64,000 nucleotides of DNA, taken from DTKY01 sp037440765 (GTDB lineage Bacteria > Acidobacteriota > Terriglobia > Bryobacterales > Bryobacteraceae). The position numbers and the translations under genes are program-made. The notes under the pieces were generated by a model that was not told the DNA's origin, did not search any database, and was given only the letters and a program-made list of their open reading frames with translations. Of the stretch, positions 1 through 8,539 are shown piece after piece; within the stretch, counting starts at the first letter, position 1; each line of letters starts with the position of its first letter. The stretch covers positions 8,153 through 72,152 of the forward strand of contig JBBITL010000022.1 of the NCBI GenBank assembly GCA_037440765.1. Reading direction: 5' to 3'.

Positions 1-2
1 CG

Positions 3-401
3 ATTGATGTGGACGGCATGGATTACTGGCTCTGGAAAGCGGCGCGGGAAGCGGCGGCGGATGTGGTGATCATTGAATACAACGCCTCGATGGGACCAGA
101 GCGGGCGGTTACGGTTCCCTACGACCCGAGGCTCCCGGCCAACCGGGCGCACGTGAGCGGGTACTACCATGGAGCGTCGCTCAGGGCGCTGGAGAAACTG
201 GGGCGGGCGAAAGGCTACAGCCTGGCGGCGGTGGACTCGGCGGGCGTGAATGCCTTCTTCGTGCGCGACGCGGTGAGGCCCGGGTCGATGCCGGCGCGTT
301 CGGCGGCCGAGATCTTCCGCCCTCACCGGATGAGGCTGAGGCGCCATACCGAGAGCGAACAGTGGGAGATGATCAGCCGGAAGCCCTACGAGACGGTTTG
401 A
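3..401 (+). CDS. C-terminal part of a methyltransferase-like (FkbM-type) protein, partial
   Basis: The reading frame is open at the left edge and begins IDVDGMDYWLW, so the start lies outside the window. The visible 130 or so residues show an 'IDVDG' strand end, then VVIIEYN and a VTVPYDP segment. This pattern occurs in FkbM-like or SAM-dependent methyltransferase-like proteins of surface-polysaccharide loci, where the first motif closes the Rossmann half and the second sits near the active site. No signal peptide or membrane segment is visible in this part. The next gene downstream is convergent. The family assignment rests on two short motifs, so the substrate is unknown and the function is tentative. 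Confidence 0.6.
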   Translation: MDVDGMDYWLWKAAREAAADVVIIEYNASMGPERAVTVPYDPRLPANRAHVSGYYHGASLRALEKLGRAKGYSLAAVDSAGVNAFFVRDAVRPGSMPARSAAEIFRPHRMRLRRHTESEQWEMISRKPYETV

Positions 402-428
402 GCGCGCGCTTCAGAGCAACGCGTCTGT

Positions 429-2057
429 TCAGGCGCCGGGGCGGTGTTCGACTTCCAGACGGGGCGGGGACGCGCAGCCTGTCGAAACGTGCTTCGCCTG
501 AGGCTTGCCGTGGACGTCGATTTCCGAACGGGACTCGCCGTAGGACGTGCAGTATATCCCGGGTTCATCCTCCACCGGACACCTGTTTTCGCAGATGCCG
601 CACCCGATGCACAGCGACAGATCCACAACCGGGACTTGAGTCTGAATCCTTCCTTCCGGCGTCATGACTTCGCTGTCCACCATCGTGATCGCCTTGGGAG
701 AGGTAGGGCATCTGTTCTCGCAGACGCGGCACGGTTCTCCAAGCGAATAGGGCAGACATCGATCCCTGCGGACCCAGGCGGCGCCGATCCTGATTTCCTG
801 CTTCTCCTTCACGGCCGTTTCCCGGATTGCTCCGGTCGGGCAGACCTGGCCGCACAGCACGCAGTCATACTCGCAGCCCCCGATTCGCGGCGCCAGCACC
901 GGCGTCCAGAAAGCCAGCAGGCTCCCTTCGTTAAATGCATATTGCAGTCCGTTGGTCGGACATACCTTCATGCATTCGCCGCACCTGATGCACTTAGAGA
1001 GGAACTCAGGCTCGCTCAGCGCGCCGGGCGGCCGGATCAACTTCCCCGACTGGCGCTCCGAGCCGGAAATGCTGAGCAGAGGAGCGGCGGCAATCCCGAG
1101 AGCAGAAGCGAGGACGATCTCGCGTCGCGACGGACCCGCCCCGGCAGAGTTCCCCGCTGGCGCCATCTGAGAACGGACCGCGTCTTGCGGGCACTTGGAG
1201 ACGCAACTGTAGCAGTGGAAACACTCAGCCTTTTTCCATTGATCGCTGAGGTGAATGCTCGCCTGTGACGGGCAGTAGTGAGAGCAGAGCCGGCAGCCAT
1301 TACAGCCGTCGTCGGCGGTCTTCGCTTTGACCAGGTGCCAACGGGCAAGAACGCCGAGCATGGCGCCGGCCGGACATAAGTACCTGCACCAGAACCGTGG
1401 CCGCGCCAGGTTTAATAGAATGACTCCGAGAAAAGCCAGCCCGATCACCACCCCCTGCCGGAATGTGGTGTTGATCATCAGGCCCTGAAAGAAGTCCCTC
1501 CAGCGCTCGCCGGGGAACGCCGCGCCCGTTTGATGGAGAAGATCTGCCGCGGCTCCTGCCCAAATGGAGGCTGCTGGAAGAACCGCGGTGGCGAACGAAC
1601 GGTAAAGGAAGGAGAGCGGATCGAGATACCCGGAAACGTTGAGTGTGAACACACCGGCGACGAGGACAAATATAAGGAGCAGGTATTTCCAGCGGAGATG
1701 CCGGCCTTTGTCGATCGTGAGCTTGATCCACTTGAGTTTCACGAACAGGAATGAGAAGAAATGAAGCAAGGACCCCATCGGACATATCCAGCCGCACACA
1801 TAACGGCCGAACAGGACGGTAACCAGAACGGTGACCAGGGCCAAGCCGTAGGCCGCCTGGAACGACCGTGATGCCAGCGTGGTCGTCAGTCCAAGCAGAG
1901 GATCGAAGTGGAAGAACCTCTCCACCGCGCCGATTGCAGCTTCCCCCCGCGAGCGCGTCTGTAGCAGCATCACGAAGAAAAGGGCAAAAAACAAGACCTG
2001 GCAAAGGATGCGGAGGAGTTGCATCCGGCCCATTGAATGAGATGACTTGTGTTTCAA
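429..2057 (-). CDS. Membrane polyferredoxin, NapH-like half fused to a NapG-like ferredoxin half
   Basis: The product has 542 residues if the TTG at 2057 is used (a GAGG lies just upstream); an ATG eight codons later is the alternative. Residues 1-235 carry several membrane segments and two CxxxCP-type motifs (VCGWICPMG near 88 and CRYLCPAG near 224), as in NapH/CcoG/NosR-type quinol-oxidising proteins. Two CX2CX2CX3CP clusters follow (252-262, 279-289). A twin-arginine-like segment SRREIVLASALG with a hydrophobic stretch sits at about 310-332, in the middle of the chain. Four more Cys clusters follow (near 356, 395, 434 and 483). This is the domain order expected if napH and napG were joined. 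The gene lies 31 bp downstream of an exported QueG-like protein, so the likely role is passing electrons from the quinone pool to that enzyme. The fusion and its partner are inferred. Confidence 0.85.
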   Translation of the reverse strand: MKHKSSHSMGRMQLLRILCQVLFFALFFVMLLQTRSRGEAAIGAVERFFHFDPLLGLTTTLASRSFQAAYGLALVTVLVTVLFGRYVCGWICPMGSLLHFFSFLFVKLKWIKLTIDKGRHLRWKYLLLIFVLVAGVFTLNVSGYLDPLSFLYRSFATAVLPAASIWAGAAADLLHQTGAAFPGERWRDFFQGLMINTTFRQGVVIGLAFLGVILLNLARPRFWCRYLCPAGAMLGVLARWHLVKAKTADDGCNGCRLCSHYCPSQASIHLSDQWKKAECFHCYSCVSKCPQDAVRSQMAPAGNSAGAGPSRREIVLASALGIAAAPLLSISGSERQSGKLIRPPGALSEPEFLSKCIRCGECMKVCPTNGLQYAFNEGSLLAFWTPVLAPRIGGCEYDCVLCGQVCPTGAIRETAVKEKQEIRIGAAWVRRDRCLPYSLGEPCRVCENRCPTSPKAITMVDSEVMTPEGRIQTQVPVVDLSLCIGCGICENRCPVEDEPGIYCTSYGESRSEIDVHGKPQAKHVSTGCASPPRLEVEHRPGA

Positions 2058-2088
2058 GACGCCTCGGATCCGGCGGCTGCGGCCCCGG

Positions 2089-3147
2089 TCATCGCATCAA
2101 CACGGACAGATTCCTGGTCAGAATCGGAAACACGTCCCTTGACGCAGTGGCCGGAAAGTTCCTGAGCTTGCGCTGGAGCGATTTCAACAGGGCGTCGTCG
2201 CCTAAACCCTTCAATATCTTCCGGGTTTCATCCTCGGTGACGTCCTCCAGCATCCCCGAAAGCCGAGCGTAGGCGAAGTTCTCCGGGCAGGTGTCCTGGC
2301 AGGGCATGCAACCCATCAACGCGTTGTGACTGCTGCGTAACATCCAATTCGGAAACGCTCCGGGCCCCTCGTTATAGAGCGTGACGCATCTGTCGATGTC
2401 TATGGGAAAACGCCCGTCTATGACGGAAGCCGTGGGACAGCCCCGGATGCAGCGGTCGCAGCGCCGGCAGTGGCCCAGGAGGTTCAGTTGCGTCCAGCCG
2501 TCTTCGGGGAAGGCATGGTCGGTAAGAAATGCGTATAGAAGGTTGCAACTCCCCATGCCATCGACGAAGATCAGGCCGTTCTTCCCATAAAGGCCGAGAC
2601 CGCTACGGGCAGCCAGAAGTTTAAGCGGCACGCTGCCGGAAATGTCGACGACCCGGCTTCCCGTGTTCTTGATGATCTCCGTCTGCACGATGCCGCGGAG
2701 CTTGGCGGCGTTCATGTCATCCGCGTAGTACTGGGGGGGGACGGCGAGACGAATCTGCGCGCCGTCCAAGGTGAACCTCACGTACATGGTCTTCGCGAAT
2801 GCCGCCACAACAACGGCCGATTTCGCAGTCGGAAAGTCCGCCGGTATCCTGAAGCCCAACTTCGCCACCTGGTCGCGAAACGCCTTCTCGCGGGTGTAAA
2901 GCGGGCTCGCCAGAGCTTTGTCGAACTCCGCCTGAAGCTCCCGGAACCTGCTTACCGGCAGAGTCTTGTAGCGGTAGGCGGGTATGTCGGAAAGCTCCAC
3001 GTTCCGGCGCCTGCCCCGGCTGCGCTGGCCTCGAAGCACTTGGGGGAGTACCAACCCCGCCAACAACGTCTGCCTCAGCAGCTCTCGACGGGGCGTCCCG
3101 GGCGCCGTGCTGCACCGGGGTGTGATTCCAACGGCGGGATCTTTCAT
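2089..3147 (-). CDS. Tat-exported QueG-like double 4Fe-4S protein (epoxyqueuosine reductase / reductive dehalogenase relative)
   Basis: 352 residues, starting at an ATG preceded by a strong GGAGGAC Shine-Dalgarno. The N-terminus has a twin-arginine motif (TPRRELLRQ, residues 18-26) and a hydrophobic stretch, so Tat export is predicted. The core matches QueG: an Asp followed by LAARSGLGLYGKNGL, then CX2CX2CX3CP (CRRCDRCIRGCPT), then an isolated Cys and CMPCQDTCPEN, giving two 4Fe-4S clusters. QueG is normally a cytoplasmic corrinoid enzyme acting on tRNA, so an exported version cannot have that substrate. Exported relatives with this double-cluster tail are the reductive dehalogenases, but those are about 100 residues longer. 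The polyferredoxin gene directly downstream fits an electron donor. The substrate is unknown. Confidence 0.85.
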   Translation of the reverse strand: MKDPAVGITPRCSTAPGTPRRELLRQTLLAGLVLPQVLRGQRSRGRRRNVELSDIPAYRYKTLPVSRFRELQAEFDKALASPLYTREKAFRDQVAKLGFRIPADFPTAKSAVVVAAFAKTMYVRFTLDGAQIRLAVPPQYYADDMNAAKLRGIVQTEIIKNTGSRVVDISGSVPLKLLAARSGLGLYGKNGLIFVDGMGSCNLLYAFLTDHAFPEDGWTQLNLLGHCRRCDRCIRGCPTASVIDGRFPIDIDRCVTLYNEGPGAFPNWMLRSSHNALMGCMPCQDTCPENFAYARLSGMLEDVTEDETRKILKGLGDDALLKSLQRKLRNFPATASRDVFPILTRNLSVLMR

Positions 3148-3423
3148 GTACTGTCCTCCTGGTCTCGTTTGAAGTCCTCGCCTTGCCGCACTGCCGGCGC
3201 TTCGCCGGGCTGGTATGCAACGGTGCCGCAGGCCGGATGCCGTGATCTGAGATGTCGACGGAAAGCCTCACCTGCACATGTCGCGGCCCCTGCCACGCCC
3301 AGTCCGATCGGCGGTCTCTCCTCAAGTCTCTACTTCAGAGGCGAAAAGGGTCACCAGGACGTTACACGCCTGCTCAGACGCGTTGACTTGCGGGGAACCG
3401 CCGCAGTAGACTGCTGGCCTGAG

Positions 3424-4896
3424 ATGACATCGCACCAGGCAACCACCGCGGCCTCCATCACCGATCTTCGCGAGGCGCTCGACTTTCTCGCCTCGATCCC
3501 GGGCCAACTGGTCTCGACCCGCGAGCCGGTGGACCCGGTGGCGGAGTTGGCCGGCGTCTACAAACTGGTCGGCGCCGGGCCGCCGTTGGCGCCCCCCACA
3601 CGCATCGGGCCCGCCATGCTCTTTGAGAACGTCAAGGGCTACGACATGCCGGTGGTGGTGGGCGTGCTGGCCAGCCGTGAGCGCACGGCCCTGCTGGTCG
3701 CGAGCACGATCCAGCGCCTGCCGTTCGATTTGCTGGAGGCTCTGCGCCATCCGGTCACTCCGGTCATGGTGCCGGCCGGACGCGCGCCCTGCCAGCAGGT
3801 GGTCATCCGCCCTCCCTTCGACTTAAGGACGCTGATCCCCGCGCCGACCAACACGCTCGCCGACGCCGGTCCCTACTTCAACATGGGCCTGTTACGGGCC
3901 GAGGACCCCGAGACCGGGGAATCCGACGTAACCATCCACCGCCTCTGCGTGCAGGGTCCGGACCGCCTGAGCGTGTACTTCGTGCCGGGGCGCCACATCG
4001 ACCAGTTCCGCATCAAGGCCGAGAAGGCCGGCCGGGCGTTGCCGGTTTCGATAAGCATGGGCTTGGACCCCGCCATCTACCTGGCCTCCTGCTTCGAGCC
4101 GCCCACGACCGCTCTCGGCGTGGACGAACTGACCATTGCGGGGGGCTTGCGCCGCCGCGGTGTGGAACTAACGGAATGCGTTACGGTGGCGGCCAAGGCC
4201 ATAGCGCGGGCCGAGATCGTTCTGGAAGGCGAGATCCTGCCCGGCGAGCGCGTGCGCGAGGACGCGCAGACGTTGACAGGACATGCCATGCCCGAGTTCC
4301 CCGGCTACCTGGGCGCGGCGCAGCCCGAGCTTCCCGTGATCCGGGTCACCGCCGTCACGCACCGCGAGAAGCCCATCTTGCAGACCATCATCGGCCCCGG
4401 CGAGGAGCACACCAACCTGGTCGGCATCCCCACCGAGGCCAGTATCCTGAGGCTGGTAGAGAACAGCATGCCCGGCCGGCTAGTGAACGTCTACTGCCAT
4501 TCCTCCGGCGGCGGCAAGTACCTGGCGATACTCCAGTTCCGCAAGCGCGCCCCGAGCGACGAAGGCCGCCAGCGGCAGGCGGCGCTCACGGCGTTCGCAG
4601 CGTTCTCCGAACTGAAGCATGTCATCCTGGTGGACGAGGACGTGGACATCTTCGATACCAACGACGTACTCTGGGCCATGACCACGCGCTACCAGGGCGA
4701 CCGCAGCACGGTCTTCATCCCCGGGGTGCGCTGCCATCCGCTGGACCCGTCGCAATCTCCGGAGTTCAGCCCGTCGATTCCGGCGCCGGGGACCTCGTGC
4801 AAGACTGTCTTCGACTGCACGGTTCCCTACGCCATGAAGGAGAAGTTCCGCCGGGCCGAGTTCCTGCCCGTGGACCTGTCGAGATTCCTCAAGTAA
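3424..4896 (+). CDS. UbiD family (prenylated-FMN) decarboxylase
   Basis: 490 residues, matching the usual UbiD length. I chose the ATG at 3424 because homology-like sequence begins there (ITDLREALDFL), while the open frame extending upstream to 3040 is not protein-like and overlaps the divergent gene. Recognisable UbiD features are MLFENVKGYDMPVVVG near residue 65, the TIHRLCVQGPDRLSVYF segment, FVPGRHI, and VDEDVDIFDTNDVLWAM near the C-terminus. The family decarboxylates aromatic or unsaturated acids with prenylated FMN supplied by UbiX, but no ubiX is seen in the window. The substrate could be a quinone precursor or another acid. The divergent neighbour is the QueG-like redox pair. Confidence 0.9.
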   Translation: MTSHQATTAASITDLREALDFLASIPGQLVSTREPVDPVAELAGVYKLVGAGPPLAPPTRIGPAMLFENVKGYDMPVVVGVLASRERTALLVASTIQRLPFDLLEALRHPVTPVMVPAGRAPCQQVVIRPPFDLRTLIPAPTNTLADAGPYFNMGLLRAEDPETGESDVTIHRLCVQGPDRLSVYFVPGRHIDQFRIKAEKAGRALPVSISMGLDPAIYLASCFEPPTTALGVDELTIAGGLRRRGVELTECVTVAAKAIARAEIVLEGEILPGERVREDAQTLTGHAMPEFPGYLGAAQPELPVIRVTAVTHREKPILQTIIGPGEEHTNLVGIPTEASILRLVENSMPGRLVNVYCHSSGGGKYLAILQFRKRAPSDEGRQRQAALTAFAAFSELKHVILVDEDVDIFDTNDVLWAMTTRYQGDRSTVFIPGVRCHPLDPSQSPEFSPSIPAPGTSCKTVFDCTVPYAMKEKFRRAEFLPVDLSRFLK

Positions 4897-5094
4897 GGGC
4901 CCGTCGGCAGCGGGGCGGTTTCTTTACAGGGAGGTGCCCCTCACGGGGACAACACTTACGGACGTGGCTTGTATCCAACTGATTCCAGTATCCAAGCGAA
5001 CGGATCCCGATCTGCTCCTGGAGATGGCATGCCGGGCCGCTCCGCCTCTTCGCTTTACCGAAGGCGGAGATTCTGCTATCCCGGAAGAGGGCAG

Positions 5095-5685
5095 GTGAAG
5101 CTGGCGTTGATCATGGTCGCTCTCAGCCTTCTCGCCCCGGCGGCCGCAGATGCCGCCGGTGAGCGGGACCGGCGCGATCGCGGGCAGCGCGAGAGACTGG
5201 CGGACCTCAGCGAGAAACTGGAACGGCGGCTCAGGTACGCTGAGCCCACCGGCGAACAGCGCTGGATGCACAACCAGGCTGCCGCCCTCGTGGAACGGGC
5301 CAGGCGCGTTCCGGACGACCGGTACCTGTTCGACCGGGTTGCCGGCGCAGCCGATGCGCTGCTCAAGGCCAGCGAGCGGGTCTTTCAAGCGCGCCGGGAG
5401 GATCAGCGCGACAAGACCGGCCGGGGCGACGCCGCGCGGGCGCTGGAGAGCGACTACTTCCGTGTGCAGCAGGCGGACTACTTCGCCGCGCAGGCCAAGG
5501 AAGCCAACGCGGCCGAGTTCACCATGCTTGCCCGGTCTCTCTACCAGCAGGCCCGGCGGGCGTACGACGGGGGCCAGTATCGCCGGGCCAAGGCTCTGGC
5601 CGACTCCGCCGGCTATGTGGTGCGCGCGCTTGAGGCTCTGGCCCAGGCCGCTGTCCGAATCCCGGACCCGCCGCGCCTGCCATGA
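5095..5685 (+). CDS. Small exported alpha-helical protein coupled to a sensor kinase
   Basis: 196 residues from a GTG at 5095, which has an AGAGGG Shine-Dalgarno and gives a clean signal peptide (VKLALIMVALSLLAPAAADA). Longer upstream starts would bury that signal. The mature part is strongly charged and helical, with repeated Arg/Glu/Ala-rich stretches such as RERLADLSEKLERRL and LARSLYQQARRAYDGG, and no cysteines. I do not recognise a family. Its stop overlaps the start of the histidine kinase (ATGA at 5682-5685), so the two are translationally coupled. A role as periplasmic accessory or ligand-binding partner of the kinase is a reasonable guess from context only. Confidence 0.75.
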   Translation: MKLALIMVALSLLAPAAADAAGERDRRDRGQRERLADLSEKLERRLRYAEPTGEQRWMHNQAAALVERARRVPDDRYLFDRVAGAADALLKASERVFQARREDQRDKTGRGDAARALESDYFRVQQADYFAAQAKEANAAEFTMLARSLYQQARRAYDGGQYRRAKALADSAGYVVRALEALAQAAVRIPDPPRLP

Positions 5686-7157
5686 GCTTCCCTCTGCGCA
5701 TACAGTTCTTCATCATTGCTCTGGCCTCCGTGGCGATGCTCAGCCTGGCCGCCTTTCTCATAATAGATGTCATCTCGCAGACCGAAAGCCAGCGGGTAGA
5801 AGACGCGCAGCGGCAGGTGGCGTCGGCCAGCGAGGAACTGCGCCTCCAATACGACCAGCGGGAGGCGTTCGTTCCCGAGGATCCGCTGTCACTGCTTCCA
5901 CCCGAGATGCGGGAGTTGTCGCTGCGGGGCCTCTCTGAGACCGTGCTCCGCGCTTACCCCTTGGTGCAGGGCGGCTATTTTCTGGTGGACTCGGCAGAGG
6001 TGCTGGGCGCATCCGGCGGCCCGCTGACAGCCCAGATGAAGGACCTGATCGGCAGAGTGTGCCGCGAGGCGAGCCGGTCGGCGGGAACGGCCGGGCTGGC
6101 CATGGAACACGGGTTGGACAGCCTGGTGGCGGCGGCTTCACCGTCGGAGTTCGGCGTGGCGGTGGCGTGGTCCGTTCGCCAGCTTACCGGGCTCCGTGAC
6201 CCGGTGGTGCGGCAACGCAGGTGGCTTCTGGCGGGGCTGGTCTTGTCCGCGCTGCTCGGCATGGCGGCCGTGGTCTCGGTCTGGTACTCCTTGCACGCCG
6301 GCGTCGGATCGGTGCGGCGCGGGTTGGCCGCACTCGAGGCTGACTTCCGGCACCGGCTGCCTGAGGGACGCGGAGACTTCGGACAAATCGCCCGCGCCAT
6401 CAACCAGATGGCCGGCCGGAGGCTGGCGCTTGAGACCGAACTGCGCCGCCAGGACCGGTTGGCGGCGCTTGGCCGGGCCGTGGCGGGAGTGGCGCATGAG
6501 ATCCGTAACCCGTTGAACTCGCTGAAGCTCTCTCTGGAGTTGCTGAGCCGCCGCCTGGCCAAGGGGACCGCCACAGGGCAGGAGGTGAGCGGGGCTTCCC
6601 GTGAGGTGGATCGCCTCGACCGGATCGTCGGACGCCTGCTGGCGTTCGGGCGGCCCGCGCCGGCCGAGCGGCAGGTCCAGGACCCCATGCCCCTGATCGA
6701 ACAGGCGGTCCAGATGGTGGGAGAGCAGGCCCGCCGGAAGGATGTGAGGATTACGGTGGCGCAGCGCTCCGGTTCGCCGCTGGCGGCGGACGTGGACGGG
6801 CCGCAGTTGCAGCAGGTCCTCATCAACCTGCTGTTGAACGCCATCGACGCCTCGCCGAGCGGCGACAATGTAGAGGTGACTGCGGATTCGAGTTCTGGCT
6901 GGATTACCGTCAGGGTGGCCGACCACGGAAGGGGAGTCCCGGAAGAGGCCAAGCCGCACATCTTCGATGTTTACTTCACGACGAAGCCCGAGGGCGTGGG
7001 GCTGGGTTTATCCGTCTCGCGAGAGATCGTGATCAGCCACGGCGGCACACTGGAGTTTTCCTCCGCCCCGGGGCGAACCGAGTTCGTTGTCACAATACCC
7101 GCCGCAAGGGGCACGCCCAGTGAAACGGAAAGCGTCGGTACTGATCGCCGAGGATGA
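5682..7157 (+). CDS. NtrB/HydH-type sensor histidine kinase
   Basis: 491 residues. A membrane segment at about 7-29, an extracytoplasmic sensor region of about 150 residues, a second membrane segment near 183-205 and a HAMP-like linker lead into the HisKA dimerisation helix, whose H-box reads GVAHEIRNPLNSL. The HATPase_c domain follows with the N-box (LINLLLNAIDA), DHGRGVPEE and GLGLSVSREI. The first gene of the operon encodes an exported helical protein and the next a sigma-54 activator. The start of the regulator lies inside this gene (7120), so the pair is translated together. The signal sensed cannot be read from sequence. Confidence 0.93.
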   Translation: MSFPLRIQFFIIALASVAMLSLAAFLIIDVISQTESQRVEDAQRQVASASEELRLQYDQREAFVPEDPLSLLPPEMRELSLRGLSETVLRAYPLVQGGYFLVDSAEVLGASGGPLTAQMKDLIGRVCREASRSAGTAGLAMEHGLDSLVAAASPSEFGVAVAWSVRQLTGLRDPVVRQRRWLLAGLVLSALLGMAAVVSVWYSLHAGVGSVRRGLAALEADFRHRLPEGRGDFGQIARAINQMAGRRLALETELRRQDRLAALGRAVAGVAHEIRNPLNSLKLSLELLSRRLAKGTATGQEVSGASREVDRLDRIVGRLLAFGRPAPAERQVQDPMPLIEQAVQMVGEQARRKDVRITVAQRSGSPLAADVDGPQLQQVLINLLLNAIDASPSGDNVEVTADSSSGWITVRVADHGRGVPEEAKPHIFDVYFTTKPEGVGLGLSVSREIVISHGGTLEFSSAPGRTEFVVTIPAARGTPSETESVGTDRRG

Positions 7158-8478
7158 GGCGCAAGCCCGCGGGTCCCTGCGGGCGCTGCTGGAGGATGAG
7201 GGATACCGTGTGATGGAGGCCGGCGACGGGCCGGAGGCGCTGGCTGTGCTCGCCTCCAGCGTCGTAGACGCGGCATTGCTGGACTTCCGGATGCCCGGCA
7301 AAGACGGTATCGAGGTTCTGCGCGAGCTGCGCTCTCAGAGTCACCCGCCGGCGGTGCTGTTGATGACGGCTTACGGATCGAGCTCGGTCGCCATCGAGGC
7401 GATGGCGCTCGGAGCCTTCGACTACCTCACCAAGCCCCTGAATTTCGACGAAGTGATGATTCAGGTCGAGCGTGCGGTTGAGAACCGGCGCCGCCTGATG
7501 GAACTCGAGGCGTACCGCTCCGAGGAGGACTCGGCCCTGGGCGGCGGGATGGTCGGCAACTCGCCGGCCATGCGGCGGTTGTACAAGCTGATCGGACAGA
7601 CCGCTCCCACCGACTCCACGGTCCTGGTCTGCGGCGAGTCAGGCACGGGGAAGGAACTGGTCGCCCGCGCCATCCACGCGCACAGCCCGCGCTCCGGGCG
7701 GCGCATGGTGGTGGTCAACTGCGCCTCCATACCTGAGACGCTGCTGGAAGCGGAGTTGTTCGGCCACGAGCGCGGCGCGTTCACGGGGGCGACCCAGCGC
7801 CGCATCGGCAAATTCGAATACGCCGGCGGCGGCACCATCTTCCTGGACGAGGTTGGCGAGCTGTCGCCGGCCACCCAGGGCAAGCTGCTGCGGGTGCTGC
7901 AAGAGGGGACGATCGAACGGCTGGGGTCCAACCAGGCGCTGCCGGTCGACGCGCGGGTGATCGCCGCCACCAACCGCGACCTCGAGGCGGAGATGCGGAA
8001 AGGGGCTTTCCGCGAGGATCTCTTCTACCGCCTGAACGTGGTTTCGCTGCGCGTCCCCGCACTCAGGGAGAGGATTGACGATCTTCCTGAACTGGCGGCA
8101 GTCCTCCTCCGCCGTTGCGCGGCTCGCTTGAGGATTCCCGCGCCCGTTCTGACCCCTGCCCTCGTGCGGGTGTTGCAGTCGCGGAGCTGGCCGGGCAACG
8201 TCAGGGAACTGGAGCACGCGCTGGAACGGGCGCTCATACTCAGCCCGGGCGGCCTGATAGATGAGGGGTGCCTGGCCGCGGCCCAGCAGCCGGCCGGCGA
8301 TCCGCTTGACCGCGTCGACCTCGGCGAGGGCTACCACAGGATCATCAGGCGCGTCGAACGCAGTCTGATCGAGCGCGGACTCGCGCAGGCCGGAGGCAAC
8401 AGGACACGCGCGGCGGCGCTGCTGCAAATCAACCGCCGCCTGCTGTATGACAAGATCAGGGAGTTCGACCTCGGCTGA
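7120..8478 (+). CDS. NtrC-family sigma-54-dependent response regulator
   Basis: 452 residues from a GTG at 7120, which has an AAGGGG Shine-Dalgarno 8 bases upstream; the start overlaps the kinase gene by 38 bases. The receiver domain has an acidic pair (E11, D12), the phosphoacceptor D55 in LLDFRMPG and Lys in LTKPLN. The AAA+ domain carries Walker A GESGTGKE, the sigma-54 contact loop GAFTGA and Walker B TIFLDEVGEL. A Fis-type helix-turn-helix ends the protein (GGNRTRAAALLQINRRLLY). It therefore activates sigma-54 promoters when phosphorylated by the kinase at 5682. Target promoters are not evident nearby. Confidence 0.95.
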   Translation: MKRKASVLIAEDEAQARGSLRALLEDEGYRVMEAGDGPEALAVLASSVVDAALLDFRMPGKDGIEVLRELRSQSHPPAVLLMTAYGSSSVAIEAMALGAFDYLTKPLNFDEVMIQVERAVENRRRLMELEAYRSEEDSALGGGMVGNSPAMRRLYKLIGQTAPTDSTVLVCGESGTGKELVARAIHAHSPRSGRRMVVVNCASIPETLLEAELFGHERGAFTGATQRRIGKFEYAGGGTIFLDEVGELSPATQGKLLRVLQEGTIERLGSNQALPVDARVIAATNRDLEAEMRKGAFREDLFYRLNVVSLRVPALRERIDDLPELAAVLLRRCAARLRIPAPVLTPALVRVLQSRSWPGNVRELEHALERALILSPGGLIDEGCLAAAQQPAGDPLDRVDLGEGYHRIIRRVERSLIERGLAQAGGNRTRAAALLQINRRLLYDKIREFDLG

Positions 8479-8483
8479 GGAGC

Positions 8484-8502
8484 GGGCCGCGGTTCCGCGC
8501 CC
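8484..8502. terminator. GC-rich hairpin between convergent genes
   Basis: The arms GGGCCGCGG and CCGCGCCC pair with one bulged C around a TT loop, between the convergent stops at 8478 and 8540. There is no T-tract on either side, so termination is only suggested. Confidence 0.3.
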
Positions 8503-8514
8503 GGCATCGCAGCG

Positions 8515-8538
8515 AACCGCGAGCTTGAGCGAGCGGAC
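8515..8538 (+). repeat. REP-like dispersed repeat, copy 1
   Basis: A 24-bp element reading AACCGCGAGC, TTGA, GCGAGCGGAC. It is closely related to the sequence at 46074-46097 (opposite orientation) and more distantly to 25603-25625. The ends CCGC and GCGG are complementary, so it can form an imperfect hairpin. It lies between convergent genes. Confidence 0.5.
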
Positions 8539-8539
8539 G

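Noticed and set aside
3040..3423. Upstream extension of the UbiD frame
   Set aside because: The sequence is not protein-like and overlaps the divergent Tat-exported gene; the UbiD pattern begins at the ATG at 3424.
3148..3423. Possible cobalamin riboswitch before the QueG-like gene
   Set aside because: No recognisable B12-box sequence was found on the minus strand in this 276-bp space.
4899..4925. Weak hairpin with T-rich tail after the UbiD gene
   Set aside because: The stem is only about 4-5 bp and imperfect.
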